49,039 nt of DNA, taken from positions 1 to 49,039 of the IMG/VR virus record IMGVR_UViG_3300032516_000044; one strand, 5' to 3'. This DNA is from a virus. Below are positions 30,611-37,229 of this stretch, in pieces. The translations under genes and the position numbers were made by a program. Every line of letters starts with the position of its first letter. Positions within the stretch are counted from its first letter, which is position 1. The notes beneath the pieces are model-generated. The model ran no database searches, was not told where the DNA came from, and saw only the letters and a program-made list of their open reading frames with translations.

Positions 30611-30776
30611 ATGTACGAAAATACGCTTTTATCGTAATAGGCCAGAAGAGCATAACACCAACAACATCAACTAGTTGTGGCTTAATTCCAATAACTAGGA
30701 ATAATAGTGTGTTGCACATCGTAACTATCACGCCCATAAGGGGATACGCTACTAGCAGCCACAGCCACAGCCACAT
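30600..30776 (-). CDS. Small membrane protein (58 aa)
   Basis: Starts MWLWLWLLVAYPLMGVIVTM, two hydrophobic helices (1-30 and 34-50). ATG follows directly after the upstream stop (TAAATG). Its end overlaps the plus-strand endonuclease by 11 bases. Probably an inner-membrane peptide; function unknown. Confidence 0.6.
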   Translation of the reverse strand: MWLWLWLLVAYPLMGVIVTMCNTLLFLVIGIKPQLVDVVGVMLFWPITIKAYFRTFIY

Positions 30777-30995
30777 TTACATACTCTGATAAGTTTCGCT
30801 CTTTGACCAATGCTCAAACCAATCGTCGTAATCTTCCGTAACATCTTCCACGGGAATCCTTTGGAAATAAAGTTTATCGTAGAAAACGCTCTTGAGATTC
30901 ACCTTACCACCACGCAGAGCAGAGACACGATACCACCCGTTTTTGTAAGTTACAATCGAACCTTTGACAACGGGCTTATTCATTGGTGTTTTCAT
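30777..30995 (-). CDS. Small hypothetical protein (72 aa), SH3-like
   Basis: MKTPMNKPVVKGSIVTYKNG, then WYRVSALRGGKVNLKSVF: a short beta barrel of the KOW/SH3 type is plausible. Acidic, Trp-rich C-terminus. Start is 9 bases from TATAAT. Confidence 0.62.
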   Translation of the reverse strand: MKTPMNKPVVKGSIVTYKNGWYRVSALRGGKVNLKSVFYDKLYFQRIPVEDVTEDYDDWFEHWSKSETYQSM

Positions 30996-31004
30996 TATTT
31001 ACTT

Positions 31005-31032
31005 ATTATACTTTAATTGATGTAAATGTCAA
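31005..31032 (-). promoter_or_regulatory. Early promoter (TTGACA-N16-TATAAT), ATG 9 bases downstream
   Basis: Perfect hexamers; drives 30995-30600. Confidence 0.85.
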
Positions 31033-31090
31033 CATAAATCGTCTTTTCATTTTTATTTTTTATATGTATTTGTATATGAAGGAGATGACT

Positions 31091-31639
31091 ATGAATGAAG
31101 ATATACAATTATTGAATGAGGTTATTAAAGACATTGAATACAAATTAAAACGGAAAGCAATCTGTGCAAAATATCGAAGAAATAATTCTGAAAAAATAAA
31201 GGCTTCTAATAAACGATGGAAGGCAAAAAATTTAGAAAAAATAAATCTCAAACAAAGATGTCGTAGAGAAAAAATAAGAAGAAAAAAAGGATTAGAAAAA
31301 TTTAATAGACCACTTACCATCAATTCTCCTTTTGTGAGAGTTTTCAATTCTGTTAAAAATAGTAGAAAACAAGATTGTTTAATTACAATTGATGATGTAC
31401 GTAAACAATTTGAAAAACAAAATGGAATTTGTGCTTTATCAGGACTTAAACTCAAGACTCCTAAACATTCTGGAGAGAGATGTCCAAAAACTCCTGATGT
31501 GATTTCCATTGATAGAATTAACTCCAATAAACCATACACCAAAGACAACATTCAACTTGTTTGTGTTGCGTTGAATTACGCAAAAAATTCATTTACCAAC
31601 GATGAAATAAAAAATTTTCTTAAATCTATTCCTCGTTAG
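31091..31639 (+). CDS. HNH-type endonuclease (free-standing homing nuclease)
   Basis: 182 residues from ATG 31091, preceded by AAGGAG; longer frames upstream are rejected. Basic helical N-terminus (YRRNNSEKIKASNKRWKAKN), then the nuclease part: KQNGICALSGLKL, then PDVISIDRINSNKPYTKDN and IQLVCVALNYAKN, a treble-clef HNH variant seen in phage endonucleases. Opposite strand and ordinary ribosome binding site suggest a mobile insertion, converging on 31626-31856. Confidence 0.78.
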   Translation: MNEDIQLLNEVIKDIEYKLKRKAICAKYRRNNSEKIKASNKRWKAKNLEKINLKQRCRREKIRRKKGLEKFNRPLTINSPFVRVFNSVKNSRKQDCLITIDDVRKQFEKQNGICALSGLKLKTPKHSGERCPKTPDVISIDRINSNKPYTKDNIQLVCVALNYAKNSFTNDEIKNFLKSIPR

Positions 31640-31856
31640 CGATTTGATTTTCTTCCCAAGTATTATAATCGCCATTGGCACAATCTGTGACATCCTTATC
31701 GTTATACTCGTTGAATTCAACTTCAGGACGTTCACCATATTCACTGGCATTTTCAACATTGACCTCACGATAACAACGAGGACATTCGACTTCTTGGTTA
31801 AGGCCTTTAACATCAATGACTTCACCACAATGATTACAGACAAAGTAAGCTTTCAT
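31626..31856 (-). CDS. Zinc-ribbon protein (76 aa)
   Basis: From ATG 31856: MKAYFVCNHCGEVIDVKGLN, then VECPRCYREVNVEN. The two CxxC pairs form a zinc ribbon; the rest is acidic. Its last 14 bases overlap the convergent HNH gene. Start 7 bases after a GATAAT box. Possible role in transcription or nucleic-acid binding. Confidence 0.72.
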   Translation of the reverse strand: MKAYFVCNHCGEVIDVKGLNQEVECPRCYREVNVENASEYGERPEVEFNEYNDKDVTDCANGDYNTWEENQIANEE

Positions 31857-31863
31857 AGTCTTT

Positions 31864-31891
31864 ATTATCGCTATTTTTATAATAATGTCAA
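31864..31891 (-). promoter_or_regulatory. Early promoter (TTGACA-N16-GATAAT), ATG 7 bases downstream
   Basis: Drives the zinc-ribbon gene. Confidence 0.8.
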
Positions 31892-31920
31892 GTGGAAATT
31901 TTGCTGTCCACAGAATTGTG

Positions 31921-32445
31921 ATAAAGGGGAGCGACCCCACCAGCATTTTTTAATGCCTTCTAGTACGGCTTGAAGCATAACCCCTGCAGGGGTTGGTTCA
32001 CCACCGGTGAAGGCACTAAATTGGTGGAGCTGTGATTGTTATCGGCGTCAAAAATTCATCATTTAATCGCTTACTCCCTACTCCCCTGCTTATCCGTTAT
32101 TATTTCTCCAGGACTCACTCGACGTCGAATGGTTGGCCAGAGAGGTAACAGGCAAGGTTTACACGCAACCTCGGCCGGGCTTACCCCGACAGCACTTGTC
32201 CTACCAAGTGCGATGCTAAATTGTTAAAGAACCATTTACTTCTAAATCGAGTCACGGTCTGCTGGCCATCCCGCCCGTCTGACTTTTCGAAAGCCTCGTG
32301 TTGCGATGTTAGGTTGAACCTGCCAACCGATTCGTGACTACACTTCTAAATTTTTAGGCAGCCTTTGGCTTTGTCAGATAACGCGTTGCAACCTGATTCA
32401 TTTCCGCTGCCTTCAAGTCAAGTAACTGCTAGCGTCACTCAACTA
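31921..32445 (-). ncRNA. Large structured RNA B (about 525 nt)
   Basis: Own promoter, no gene. Minus-strand helices in order: GGCAGC/GCTGCC; GTCACG/CGTGAC enclosing ~75 bases; a 7-bp hairpin GCACTTG-GTAGGA-CAAGTGC; GGCC-GAGG/CCTC-GGCC; then a segment ending CTCCACCA-ATTT like a tRNA 3' end but without a T-arm; TTCACC-GGT-GGTGAA; a 16-base palindrome (AACCCCTGCAGGGGTT); and GGGG-TCGCT-CCCC-TTTAT as a likely end. ATTTAG recurs between the elements. Promoter and leader resemble those of RNA A. The exact 3' end is uncertain. Confidence 0.6.
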
Positions 32446-32451
32446 ACAATA

Positions 32452-32479
32452 AGTATATCCATTTTTATATATTTGTCAA
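32452..32479 (-). promoter_or_regulatory. Promoter of ncRNA B (TTGACA-N16-TATACT)
   Basis: Spacer begins AATATATAAAAAT, as in the promoter of RNA A. Confidence 0.8.
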
Positions 32480-32486
32480 GAGCAAT

Positions 32487-32771
32487 TTAAATCTCCGTAT
32501 AAACGTGAAGCAACTTTATTTTCTCAGGTCCAACTAACTCTGTGGTTTCCATTCCCGAAATTGCGTCCACCCGTGAGGCTGTAGCTTGCGCCGTCTTCGG
32601 ATTAAAAGTCTTAAAATACATCCGATTGGACTTTTCATCTAATTCTAATGATAATATGCCTCGGGTAGAAAATAATCCAACATCCATTCTACGAAACGAA
32701 TGGATAATTGTCTGACCAGCATATTGCTCGAGAATTGCTTCATGCCGACCAACCGTAAATGTAGAATTCAT
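32487..32771 (-). CDS. Hypothetical protein (94 aa)
   Basis: Last of four coupled genes. Begins MNSTFTVGRHEAILEQYAGQ; beta-rich with LSLELDEKSNRMYFKTFNPK. Its ATG directly follows the upstream stop. No family recognised. Confidence 0.62.
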   Translation of the reverse strand: MNSTFTVGRHEAILEQYAGQTIIHSFRRMDVGLFSTRGILSLELDEKSNRMYFKTFNPKTAQATASRVDAISGMETTELVGPEKIKLLHVYTEI

Positions 32772-32960
32772 TTATTCCTTTGTCAATAAAATTTTAAGAA
32801 TTGATTCGGCCATTAGAGCCTCACCTTGCGCAATTCCTGCGGCGTATGCATCATCTATGTTGCTGGCAAAACCATCTTCCAGACAATCCATTTCTTCTTC
32901 ACAGGTCATCGGCGGTTTAATCGAAACTAACTTTCGGATTTCTTCAAGTTTGTCAGTCAT
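32772..32960 (-). CDS. Small acidic protein (62 aa)
   Basis: From ATG 32960 (MTDKLEEIRKLVSIKPPMTC), overlapping the upstream stop as ATGA. Acidic helical sequence with SNIDDAYAAGIAQGEALMAE. Unknown. Confidence 0.6.
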   Translation of the reverse strand: MTDKLEEIRKLVSIKPPMTCEEEMDCLEDGFASNIDDAYAAGIAQGEALMAESILKILLTKE

Positions 32961-33130
32961 AACACTTTGATTCCCTTGCAAATGTCCAGAACATTATGAA
33001 TCGTAACTTCCTTCCCATTAGCCGTTATCTTTCTCCATTCTGCAACAGTGTCGGATTTCTCAAATGTATCCATTAAATCCTTAATCATTATGTTGGGGTC
33101 TTCAGCATCTATAATAATAGTAATAATCAT
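32957..33130 (-). CDS. Small protein (57 aa)
   Basis: From ATG 33130 (MIITIIIDAEDPNIMIKDLM), with AGGAAT 7 bases upstream, a normal internal ribosome binding site. Reads as one beta strand plus helices; unknown. Confidence 0.6.
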   Translation of the reverse strand: MIITIIIDAEDPNIMIKDLMDTFEKSDTVAEWRKITANGKEVTIHNVLDICKGIKVL

Positions 33131-33131
33131 T

Positions 33132-33335
33132 TTATTCCTTTCCAAACATCTTGTCGAAACACTTGCCACAAATCTTGCTAATCAACAATTCACGTTGGTC
33201 AAGACTGAGATAGGGCATCACGTTTTGAATTAAAGCTCCGTTAATCCACGCGTCATAATCTTTACGGGCAACTGCGATGGTGTGGAGTTTCTTACATTTG
33301 ATACAGCGGATGGATACCGTAAGGTTTTCGCTCAT
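33132..33335 (-). CDS. Zinc-binding small phage protein (67 aa)
   Basis: Two Cys pairs: RCIKCKKLHTIAV near the start and SKICGKCFDKMFG at the end, with DYDAWINGALIQNVMPYLS...RELLIS between them. I recall closely similar small proteins in many phages. Zinc-stabilised, function unknown. First gene of a four-gene unit with a leaderless start. Confidence 0.75.
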   Translation of the reverse strand: MSENLTVSIRCIKCKKLHTIAVARKDYDAWINGALIQNVMPYLSLDQRELLISKICGKCFDKMFGKE

Positions 33336-33344
33336 TGTTTATAT

Positions 33345-33372
33345 ATTATACTGATTTTTTATAATTTGTCAA
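33345..33372 (-). promoter_or_regulatory. Early promoter (TTGACA-N16-TATAAT), ATG 9 bases downstream
   Basis: Encoded within the last ten codons of 33346-33702, whose stop is the TAA of TATAAT. Confidence 0.85.
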
Positions 33373-33702
33373 GTATTCTTTTAGTTTCTTCTCAACATCA
33401 CAAAAAGTATAACTGGGGTCACCATAACAAGGATATTCCAAGCAATCATCTATGAAGCTAGAAAGATTGTAATTTTTACCACCATACTTTTCAAAACAAG
33501 CAGCGTGGAAGTTGCGTCGGTCATAATGGGCATGCATTCCAAAGCAGTTGCTTAATTTACGATAAAACCATATATGGAATAATGTCCACTTACAACCACT
33601 TTCTATAAATCGAATGAAGTGATTTGCAAAACGTGCCTTTTCATCTGCCGTAGTAAACTCTGTCGGTGTAAAATCACTTGCTCGATATACTAACTTTTTC
33701 AT
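33346..33702 (-). CDS. Hypothetical protein (118 aa) whose end encodes a promoter
   Basis: Aromatic- and Cys-rich (WTLFHIWFYRKLSNCFGMHAH, EYPCYGDPSYTFC). Its C-terminal YLTNYKKSV is read from the next promoter: TTGACA gives Leu-Thr, TATAAT gives the stop. ATGA coupling upstream. No family recognised. Confidence 0.62.
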   Translation of the reverse strand: MKKLVYRASDFTPTEFTTADEKARFANHFIRFIESGCKWTLFHIWFYRKLSNCFGMHAHYDRRNFHAACFEKYGGKNYNLSSFIDDCLEYPCYGDPSYTFCDVEKKLKEYLTNYKKSV

Positions 33703-34256
33703 TCGCCTCGTCTAAATAGAATATATCGAATAGTCGGCGGTCTAACAGTAATTTCCTCAGCGCTCGCACTTGATATTAGTGACAATGTATCCGTTTCCTT
33801 CTCACGCCGCGGAAGCTTCAAATCAGGCAGCGGGTCTGTTGGTAATACAATAGTCACCGGCTCACGATGCAATGCCGCCCATTGTCGTGTGTCCGGCAGT
33901 ATACGTTTGCTTAACTTAAATCTTTCGACTTGCACCGTTCCATTTGTCATATATTTTTGATACCAATAATGACCGCGTTCACATTGACATTGCGTACCTG
34001 TTGAAAAATCACAAACTGCACAGCCCCAGTTTGCCAACTCAATATAGTGACTAACAATGTTTTGCTTTTGACACCATTGACAATAACCTTCGCGCCAACC
34101 AAACTTTGTAATAGCAAGCGGCTTAGCCTTAATTGTTTGAGTATAATGCTGCGTCTGCATGGAAATACCATCGAGCAAATTTACAGCTTTCTCTGATTTA
34201 GCTTGGAGATTGGTAGATAGACACAACACTGCAAGAAATAATATTAGCGGTTTCAT
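33699..34256 (-). CDS. Exported Cys-rich protein (185 aa)
   Basis: Signal peptide MKPLILFLAVLCLSTNLQA with AKS cleavage-type site. The mature part has paired cysteines (GYCQWCQKQN, WGCAVCDFSTGTQCQCERGH) that could form disulfides or bind metal, and a Pro-rich C-terminus. Expected in the periplasm. It may be host-derived or modify the envelope; unknown. Confidence 0.65.
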   Translation of the reverse strand: MKPLILFLAVLCLSTNLQAKSEKAVNLLDGISMQTQHYTQTIKAKPLAITKFGWREGYCQWCQKQNIVSHYIELANWGCAVCDFSTGTQCQCERGHYWYQKYMTNGTVQVERFKLSKRILPDTRQWAALHREPVTIVLPTDPLPDLKLPRREKETDTLSLISSASAEEITVRPPTIRYILFRRGE

Positions 34257-34327
34257 AGCTCGGTTTCCTCTTCCTGATAAACTTCCTCACAACTGATTCG
34301 ATACAAGTCGTATAGTTCGTTTTCCAT
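34253..34327 (-). CDS. Tiny acidic peptide (24 aa) leading the operon
   Basis: MENELYDLYRISCEEVYQEE and four more residues. The ATG is exactly 9 bases after the TATACT box, the same geometry as full-size genes, and the stop overlaps the next ATG (ATGA). It may be a leader peptide that delivers ribosomes to the exported-protein gene or a functional micropeptide. Confidence 0.55.
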   Translation of the reverse strand: MENELYDLYRISCEEVYQEEETEL

Positions 34328-34336
34328 AGTGTTACA

Positions 34337-34364
34337 AGTATATAGATTTACATATAAAAGTCAA
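34337..34364 (-). promoter_or_regulatory. Early promoter (TTGACT-N16-TATACT), ATG 9 bases downstream
   Basis: Drives 34327-33346. The TGA of TTGACT is the stop of the NADAR-like gene. Confidence 0.8.
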
Positions 34365-34816
34365 GCGGGAATTTGTCCATAATCTCTTAACATTTTTAAC
34401 CGATAACAAAATTCTGATTGAGTTAATATCGTTTCTTTTGGATTAGTCTTACCAATGGTATGTGTCAACGGAGACATTCCAGTTGCTTTTAACGCTTTTC
34501 TAAACGATTGTGACTGATTATATAATTCGGTGAATGCGGTATCCAAAAGTTTTTGGTATTCATCGCCGTGTCTGTCTATTGCTCGGCCATTCCAATATAC
34601 AATTCCATCTTTCCACCACTTGTATTTCTTACCCTTATACTTTGCAGCTAAACCAACAAGCTTACAGATTTCTATTTGTATACGGGGATACTTGCATTTT
34701 AAAGATTGTAAAAACCCTTCCATGCTGTTACACTTTACCCCATAAATCACAAACGGATGGGGCGCAAAATTACTAAGAGCTGATGCGGGATACCTACTCT
34801 TTGAACCAATATTCAT
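34361..34816 (-). CDS. NADAR-like (YbiA/DUF1768-type) N-glycosidase
   Basis: 151 residues. The order SALSNFAPHPFVIYGVKCNS, then MEGFLQSLKC, later GDEYQKLLDTAFTELYNQS and TIGKTNPKETILTQSEFC fits the NADAR superfamily (LSNF..pPf...g....s.E...q..K). Members hydrolyse N-glycosidic bonds of riboflavin intermediates or ADP-ribosyl groups. In a phage it could reverse host ADP-ribosylation or act on NAD-derived signals. The family call is by pattern only. Confidence 0.68.
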   Translation of the reverse strand: MNIGSKSRYPASALSNFAPHPFVIYGVKCNSMEGFLQSLKCKYPRIQIEICKLVGLAAKYKGKKYKWWKDGIVYWNGRAIDRHGDEYQKLLDTAFTELYNQSQSFRKALKATGMSPLTHTIGKTNPKETILTQSEFCYRLKMLRDYGQIPA

Positions 34817-35395
34817 TTAAACGATTTCCAAATCTGTTGAGGCTCGGTAAAGCATTTCACGAACTTCTTTCAGCAAATATGTATTGCCCTTCGTCATAAC
34901 ATGTACATCTGCAATCTTTTCCAATACATAAACCTTACCAAACTCAGGGTCATGCTTAACGATACTCGGAACATTATCAAGGAAGTCCGCAAATTTAATT
35001 GTCTGAGCATCACCACTAGCAACAGCTAAATGGTAGCGGTCTAATTGTTTGCGGTTTGCTCTCTCCATCTTAGGAAATTGTTTGCTTGGACTTGTCAACT
35101 GAAAAACTAATAGAGCAACACCAAGACCAAATTCTTTTTCAATCGTAGTCAGATTAACCCCACAATCCTCAACAACATCATGCAAGAGAGCCGCAGCAAG
35201 CATCGTCGGTTCACTTGTTACCGTTTTAACCTTTTCCATCACCCGTATCGGATGATTGATATACGGCTCAACTGTATACTTGCGTGTCTGCCCTTCATGC
35301 GCCTTCGTAGCAAAGGTTAGAGCTTTGCTAACAAGGTCAACTTTAGAAATCTCTGTAAATTCATCCTCAGGCAGAATCGTTGCTTTATCTGTCAT
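34817..35395 (-). CDS. RelA/SpoT-type HD hydrolase
   Basis: 192 residues from ATG 35395; longer frames run through the neighbouring gene. Motifs: LTFATKAHEGQTRKY, then YINHPIRVMEKV (His48), ALLHDVVEDCG (His72, Asp73, Glu76, Asp77), and IKFADFLDNVPS, the hydrolase signature of SpoT/Mesh1 (vK.AD..dN). There is no synthetase domain. Expected activity: removal of pyrophosphate from (p)ppGpp or a related alarmone, which would dampen the host stringent response. Confidence 0.85.
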   Translation of the reverse strand: MTDKATILPEDEFTEISKVDLVSKALTFATKAHEGQTRKYTVEPYINHPIRVMEKVKTVTSEPTMLAAALLHDVVEDCGVNLTTIEKEFGLGVALLVFQLTSPSKQFPKMERANRKQLDRYHLAVASGDAQTIKFADFLDNVPSIVKHDPEFGKVYVLEKIADVHVMTKGNTYLLKEVREMLYRASTDLEIV

Positions 35396-35564
35396 ATCTG
35401 TCCTGTTCATCGGCCAAAATGTCAATGATTTGTTGGTAAGTATATTTTTGGCGTTCCCGTCTGCCATTGGGATTACGAACCTTACCCCGCTTGGAAGCCT
35501 TCCAAGCATCCCTTTCTTCACGGGCATTGATAACCCGTGAATACTTTGTAACACTCTTATTCAT
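35385..35564 (-). CDS. Small basic protein (59 aa)
   Basis: MNKSVTKYSRVINAREERDA, then a very basic centre (WKASKRGKVRNPNGRRERQK) and an acidic end. Its end overlaps the hydrolase start by 11 bases. Probably nucleic-acid binding. Second gene behind the 35818 promoter. Confidence 0.62.
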   Translation of the reverse strand: MNKSVTKYSRVINAREERDAWKASKRGKVRNPNGRRERQKYTYQQIIDILADEQDRYDR

Positions 35565-35571
35565 TTATCTC

Positions 35572-35808
35572 TCAAAATTTCTCAAAAAATATACCAGTTC
35601 CGTCAGAGTCAGAGATTTCGCCGGTTTTTTTCACACCCAAACTGTCTAGATGATTAGCGAGTTTAGTGAAAAATCCTCGAGGAGTCGTATCAGGGTCGCC
35701 ACCGATTTGACCACAAACCTTTCGTAAATAACCGGCTTCTTCAAGAGTTAAATTAAGTGTAACACCCGTGAGTTTCCTAGTAACAATGTAAATGCCTTCA
35801 GATTTCAT
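35572..35808 (-). CDS. Small conserved-type protein, paralogue of 40178-40393
   Basis: 78 residues. The core LTLEEAGYLRKVCGQIGGDP..TPRGFFTKLANHLDSLG matches the core of 40178-40393 (L.LT..E...L...C.Q(I/V)GG.P...PR.......L..LG). I know this pattern from small phage proteins without assigned function. Start 9 bases from TATAAT. Confidence 0.68.
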   Translation of the reverse strand: MKSEGIYIVTRKLTGVTLNLTLEEAGYLRKVCGQIGGDPDTTPRGFFTKLANHLDSLGVKKTGEISDSDGTGIFFEKF

Positions 35809-35817
35809 AATTTACTA

Positions 35818-35845
35818 ATTATACCGATTTATATAATTATGTCAA
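35818..35845 (-). promoter_or_regulatory. Early promoter (TTGACA-N16-TATAAT), ATG 9 bases downstream
   Basis: Perfect hexamers; drives 35808-34817. Confidence 0.85.
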
Positions 35846-35858
35846 GCACTAAAATTCG

Positions 35859-36028
35859 CTCCCGTGTTATGTTGTAACTTTTTAACGGAGACTGACAATG
35901 TTAGTTGTCGTCGTGGAATCCAAATTGGCAGAAAGAAACACATAAGAACGTCTGAACATTATGTAGGCCAATTTACTGCGGATTCAAACAAACTTTGTTA
36001 AAAATTCTCCAATATCATAACACGGGAG
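35859..36028 (-). ncRNA. Rod-shaped structured RNA D (170 nt)
   Basis: Nested perfect helices: a 13-bp closing stem CTCCCGTGTTATG/CATAACACGGGAG (35859-35871 and 36016-36028), an 8-bp TTTTTAAC/GTTAAAAA, a 6-bp GAATCC/GGATTC, an 8-bp AAATTGGC/GCCAATTT and a 6-bp ACATAA/TTATGT with a 13-base loop. A large asymmetric bubble between the second and third helices holds a small GACAA-CTAACA-TTGTC hairpin. The shape resembles 6S RNA. It lies 12 bases past the Rnl2-like stop, so it may be a 3'-UTR element; strand is inferred from that. Confidence 0.6.
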
Positions 36029-36039
36029 GGTTCGGACAT

Positions 36040-37014
36040 TTAAATGGAAGCAGTTTTGATAAGCCACCACTTCTGCGCAGCCTTCTGCACAGCTTGTTTA
36101 ACGTCATCCCACGTAAGGTTAGACGCTTCTAATTCGGTTTTACTTTCCTTTAAGACATCCTGACAGAGCCACTTCAAGAATTGTCCCGTCAACTTGCGGT
36201 CAAGAACATCACCACAGGCAACGTTAAGTCCCTGTTGACAACGATTCTCTGTAACAAACATCGTCACAAATTCGTCAATGCTCTTGGCCACTTCGGGATC
36301 AACTTGCACGGCTTGCTTCTGAACAACAACCTGATGCTTCTCACCCTTAGCCTTAAACATATAACGTGTGTAGCTCTCACGGTCCATAGGAATTTGAGGA
36401 TAATAAACAATGCCCTCACCAATTCCTTCTACAGCAAATTGTAATTTAACCCACGGGTCACACTTCTCAACTTCAAGAACAAGTGCAGAAATCTTGTCTG
36501 CTTGCTCACGCAATTGACTCTTATTAGAATAATCAAGTGTGATTTCAGCAGGTTCATACCACGGCAAAACATTGATATTCGGAATGTATTCCAAAATATC
36601 TTCAAGAATATGCGGCTCGGTATAACACTGACCGGTTTCATTGTCACCAAACTGAATCATAAAAACTACAAATTGTTTTTCAGGAATCTGATGAATTGCA
36701 CAACCCTTGTTAATGCCCTTCCCACACCATTCACCGAATACAGTAACTTGGACATTATCTTGAAGACAGCGGAAATGAATCAGGTTGCTTTCAACCCACT
36801 TAGCAAACCCAGCATTATCAGCACCATCAACCAATTCTTGCTCACGGCTCTGCGCAATTACACGGCCGTCAGGATAAATTGCAACACTACCATTGGTGCC
36901 GTGTAGTTTGATTTTACCTTTATACACGATGGGTGCAACAGGAATATACTGAGGATACTTGTCAAGCATCTTGACAATCTGATGCAGACCTTCAATTTCT
37001 GGGAATTTAATCAT
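36040..37014 (-). CDS. RNA ligase, T4 Rnl2-like
   Basis: 324 residues from ATG 37014, fixed by the ATGA overlap with the gene upstream. Motif I is YKGKIKLHGTNGSV (Lys36), motif III FGEWCGKGI (93-101), motif IV EGIVYYP (200-206) and motif V YMFKAKGEKH (218-227). Rnl2 enzymes seal nicks in duplex RNA. The C-terminal domain (~235-324) is helical as in T4 Rnl2 (334 residues). With the Rnl1-type ligase and a phosphoesterase it could form an RNA repair set. Confidence 0.87.
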   Translation of the reverse strand: MIKFPEIEGLHQIVKMLDKYPQYIPVAPIVYKGKIKLHGTNGSVAIYPDGRVIAQSREQELVDGADNAGFAKWVESNLIHFRCLQDNVQVTVFGEWCGKGINKGCAIHQIPEKQFVVFMIQFGDNETGQCYTEPHILEDILEYIPNINVLPWYEPAEITLDYSNKSQLREQADKISALVLEVEKCDPWVKLQFAVEGIGEGIVYYPQIPMDRESYTRYMFKAKGEKHQVVVQKQAVQVDPEVAKSIDEFVTMFVTENRCQQGLNVACGDVLDRKLTGQFLKWLCQDVLKESKTELEASNLTWDDVKQAVQKAAQKWWLIKTASI

Positions 37015-37190
37015 ATCAATTTTTCTTTGTAACCAAACAGACTCCACTTACTTTTACCGCTCAACCAAAGCTCATAGGCTTCATCCCACACCGTTGAGGT
37101 TTCCGTAATATAAAAACCATCTTTGGTTTGTAGATAAAACTTTCCCTTAGCGGTATCATAACCGCCCCACGATTTAGGTTTCGTCCACAT
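37011..37190 (-). CDS. Small Trp-rich protein (59 aa)
   Basis: MWTKPKSWGGYDTAKGKFYL, ends KWSLFGYKEKLI; a small beta sheet seems likely. First gene before the Rnl2-like ligase, coupled by ATGA. Start 6 bases after TATTAT. Confidence 0.65.
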   Translation of the reverse strand: MWTKPKSWGGYDTAKGKFYLQTKDGFYITETSTVWDEAYELWLSGKSKWSLFGYKEKLI

Positions 37191-37196
37191 CCTAGA

Positions 37197-37225
37197 ATAA
37201 TACTATTAAATAGTATTTATGTCAA
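37197..37225 (-). promoter_or_regulatory. Promoter of the Rnl2 unit (TTGACA-N17-TATTAT) with a palindromic spacer
   Basis: The spacer contains AATACTAT-TAA-ATAGTATT (37199-37217), an 8-bp perfect inverted repeat that overlaps the -10 box. No other promoter here has such a symmetric spacer, so it is a candidate operator. Confidence 0.7.
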
Positions 37226-37229
37226 GCGT

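Noticed and set aside
35859-36028. Miniature transposable element with 13-bp terminal inverted repeats
   Set aside because: The inner sequence is also complementary in nested helices and no target duplication is visible at the ends, which favours a folded RNA.
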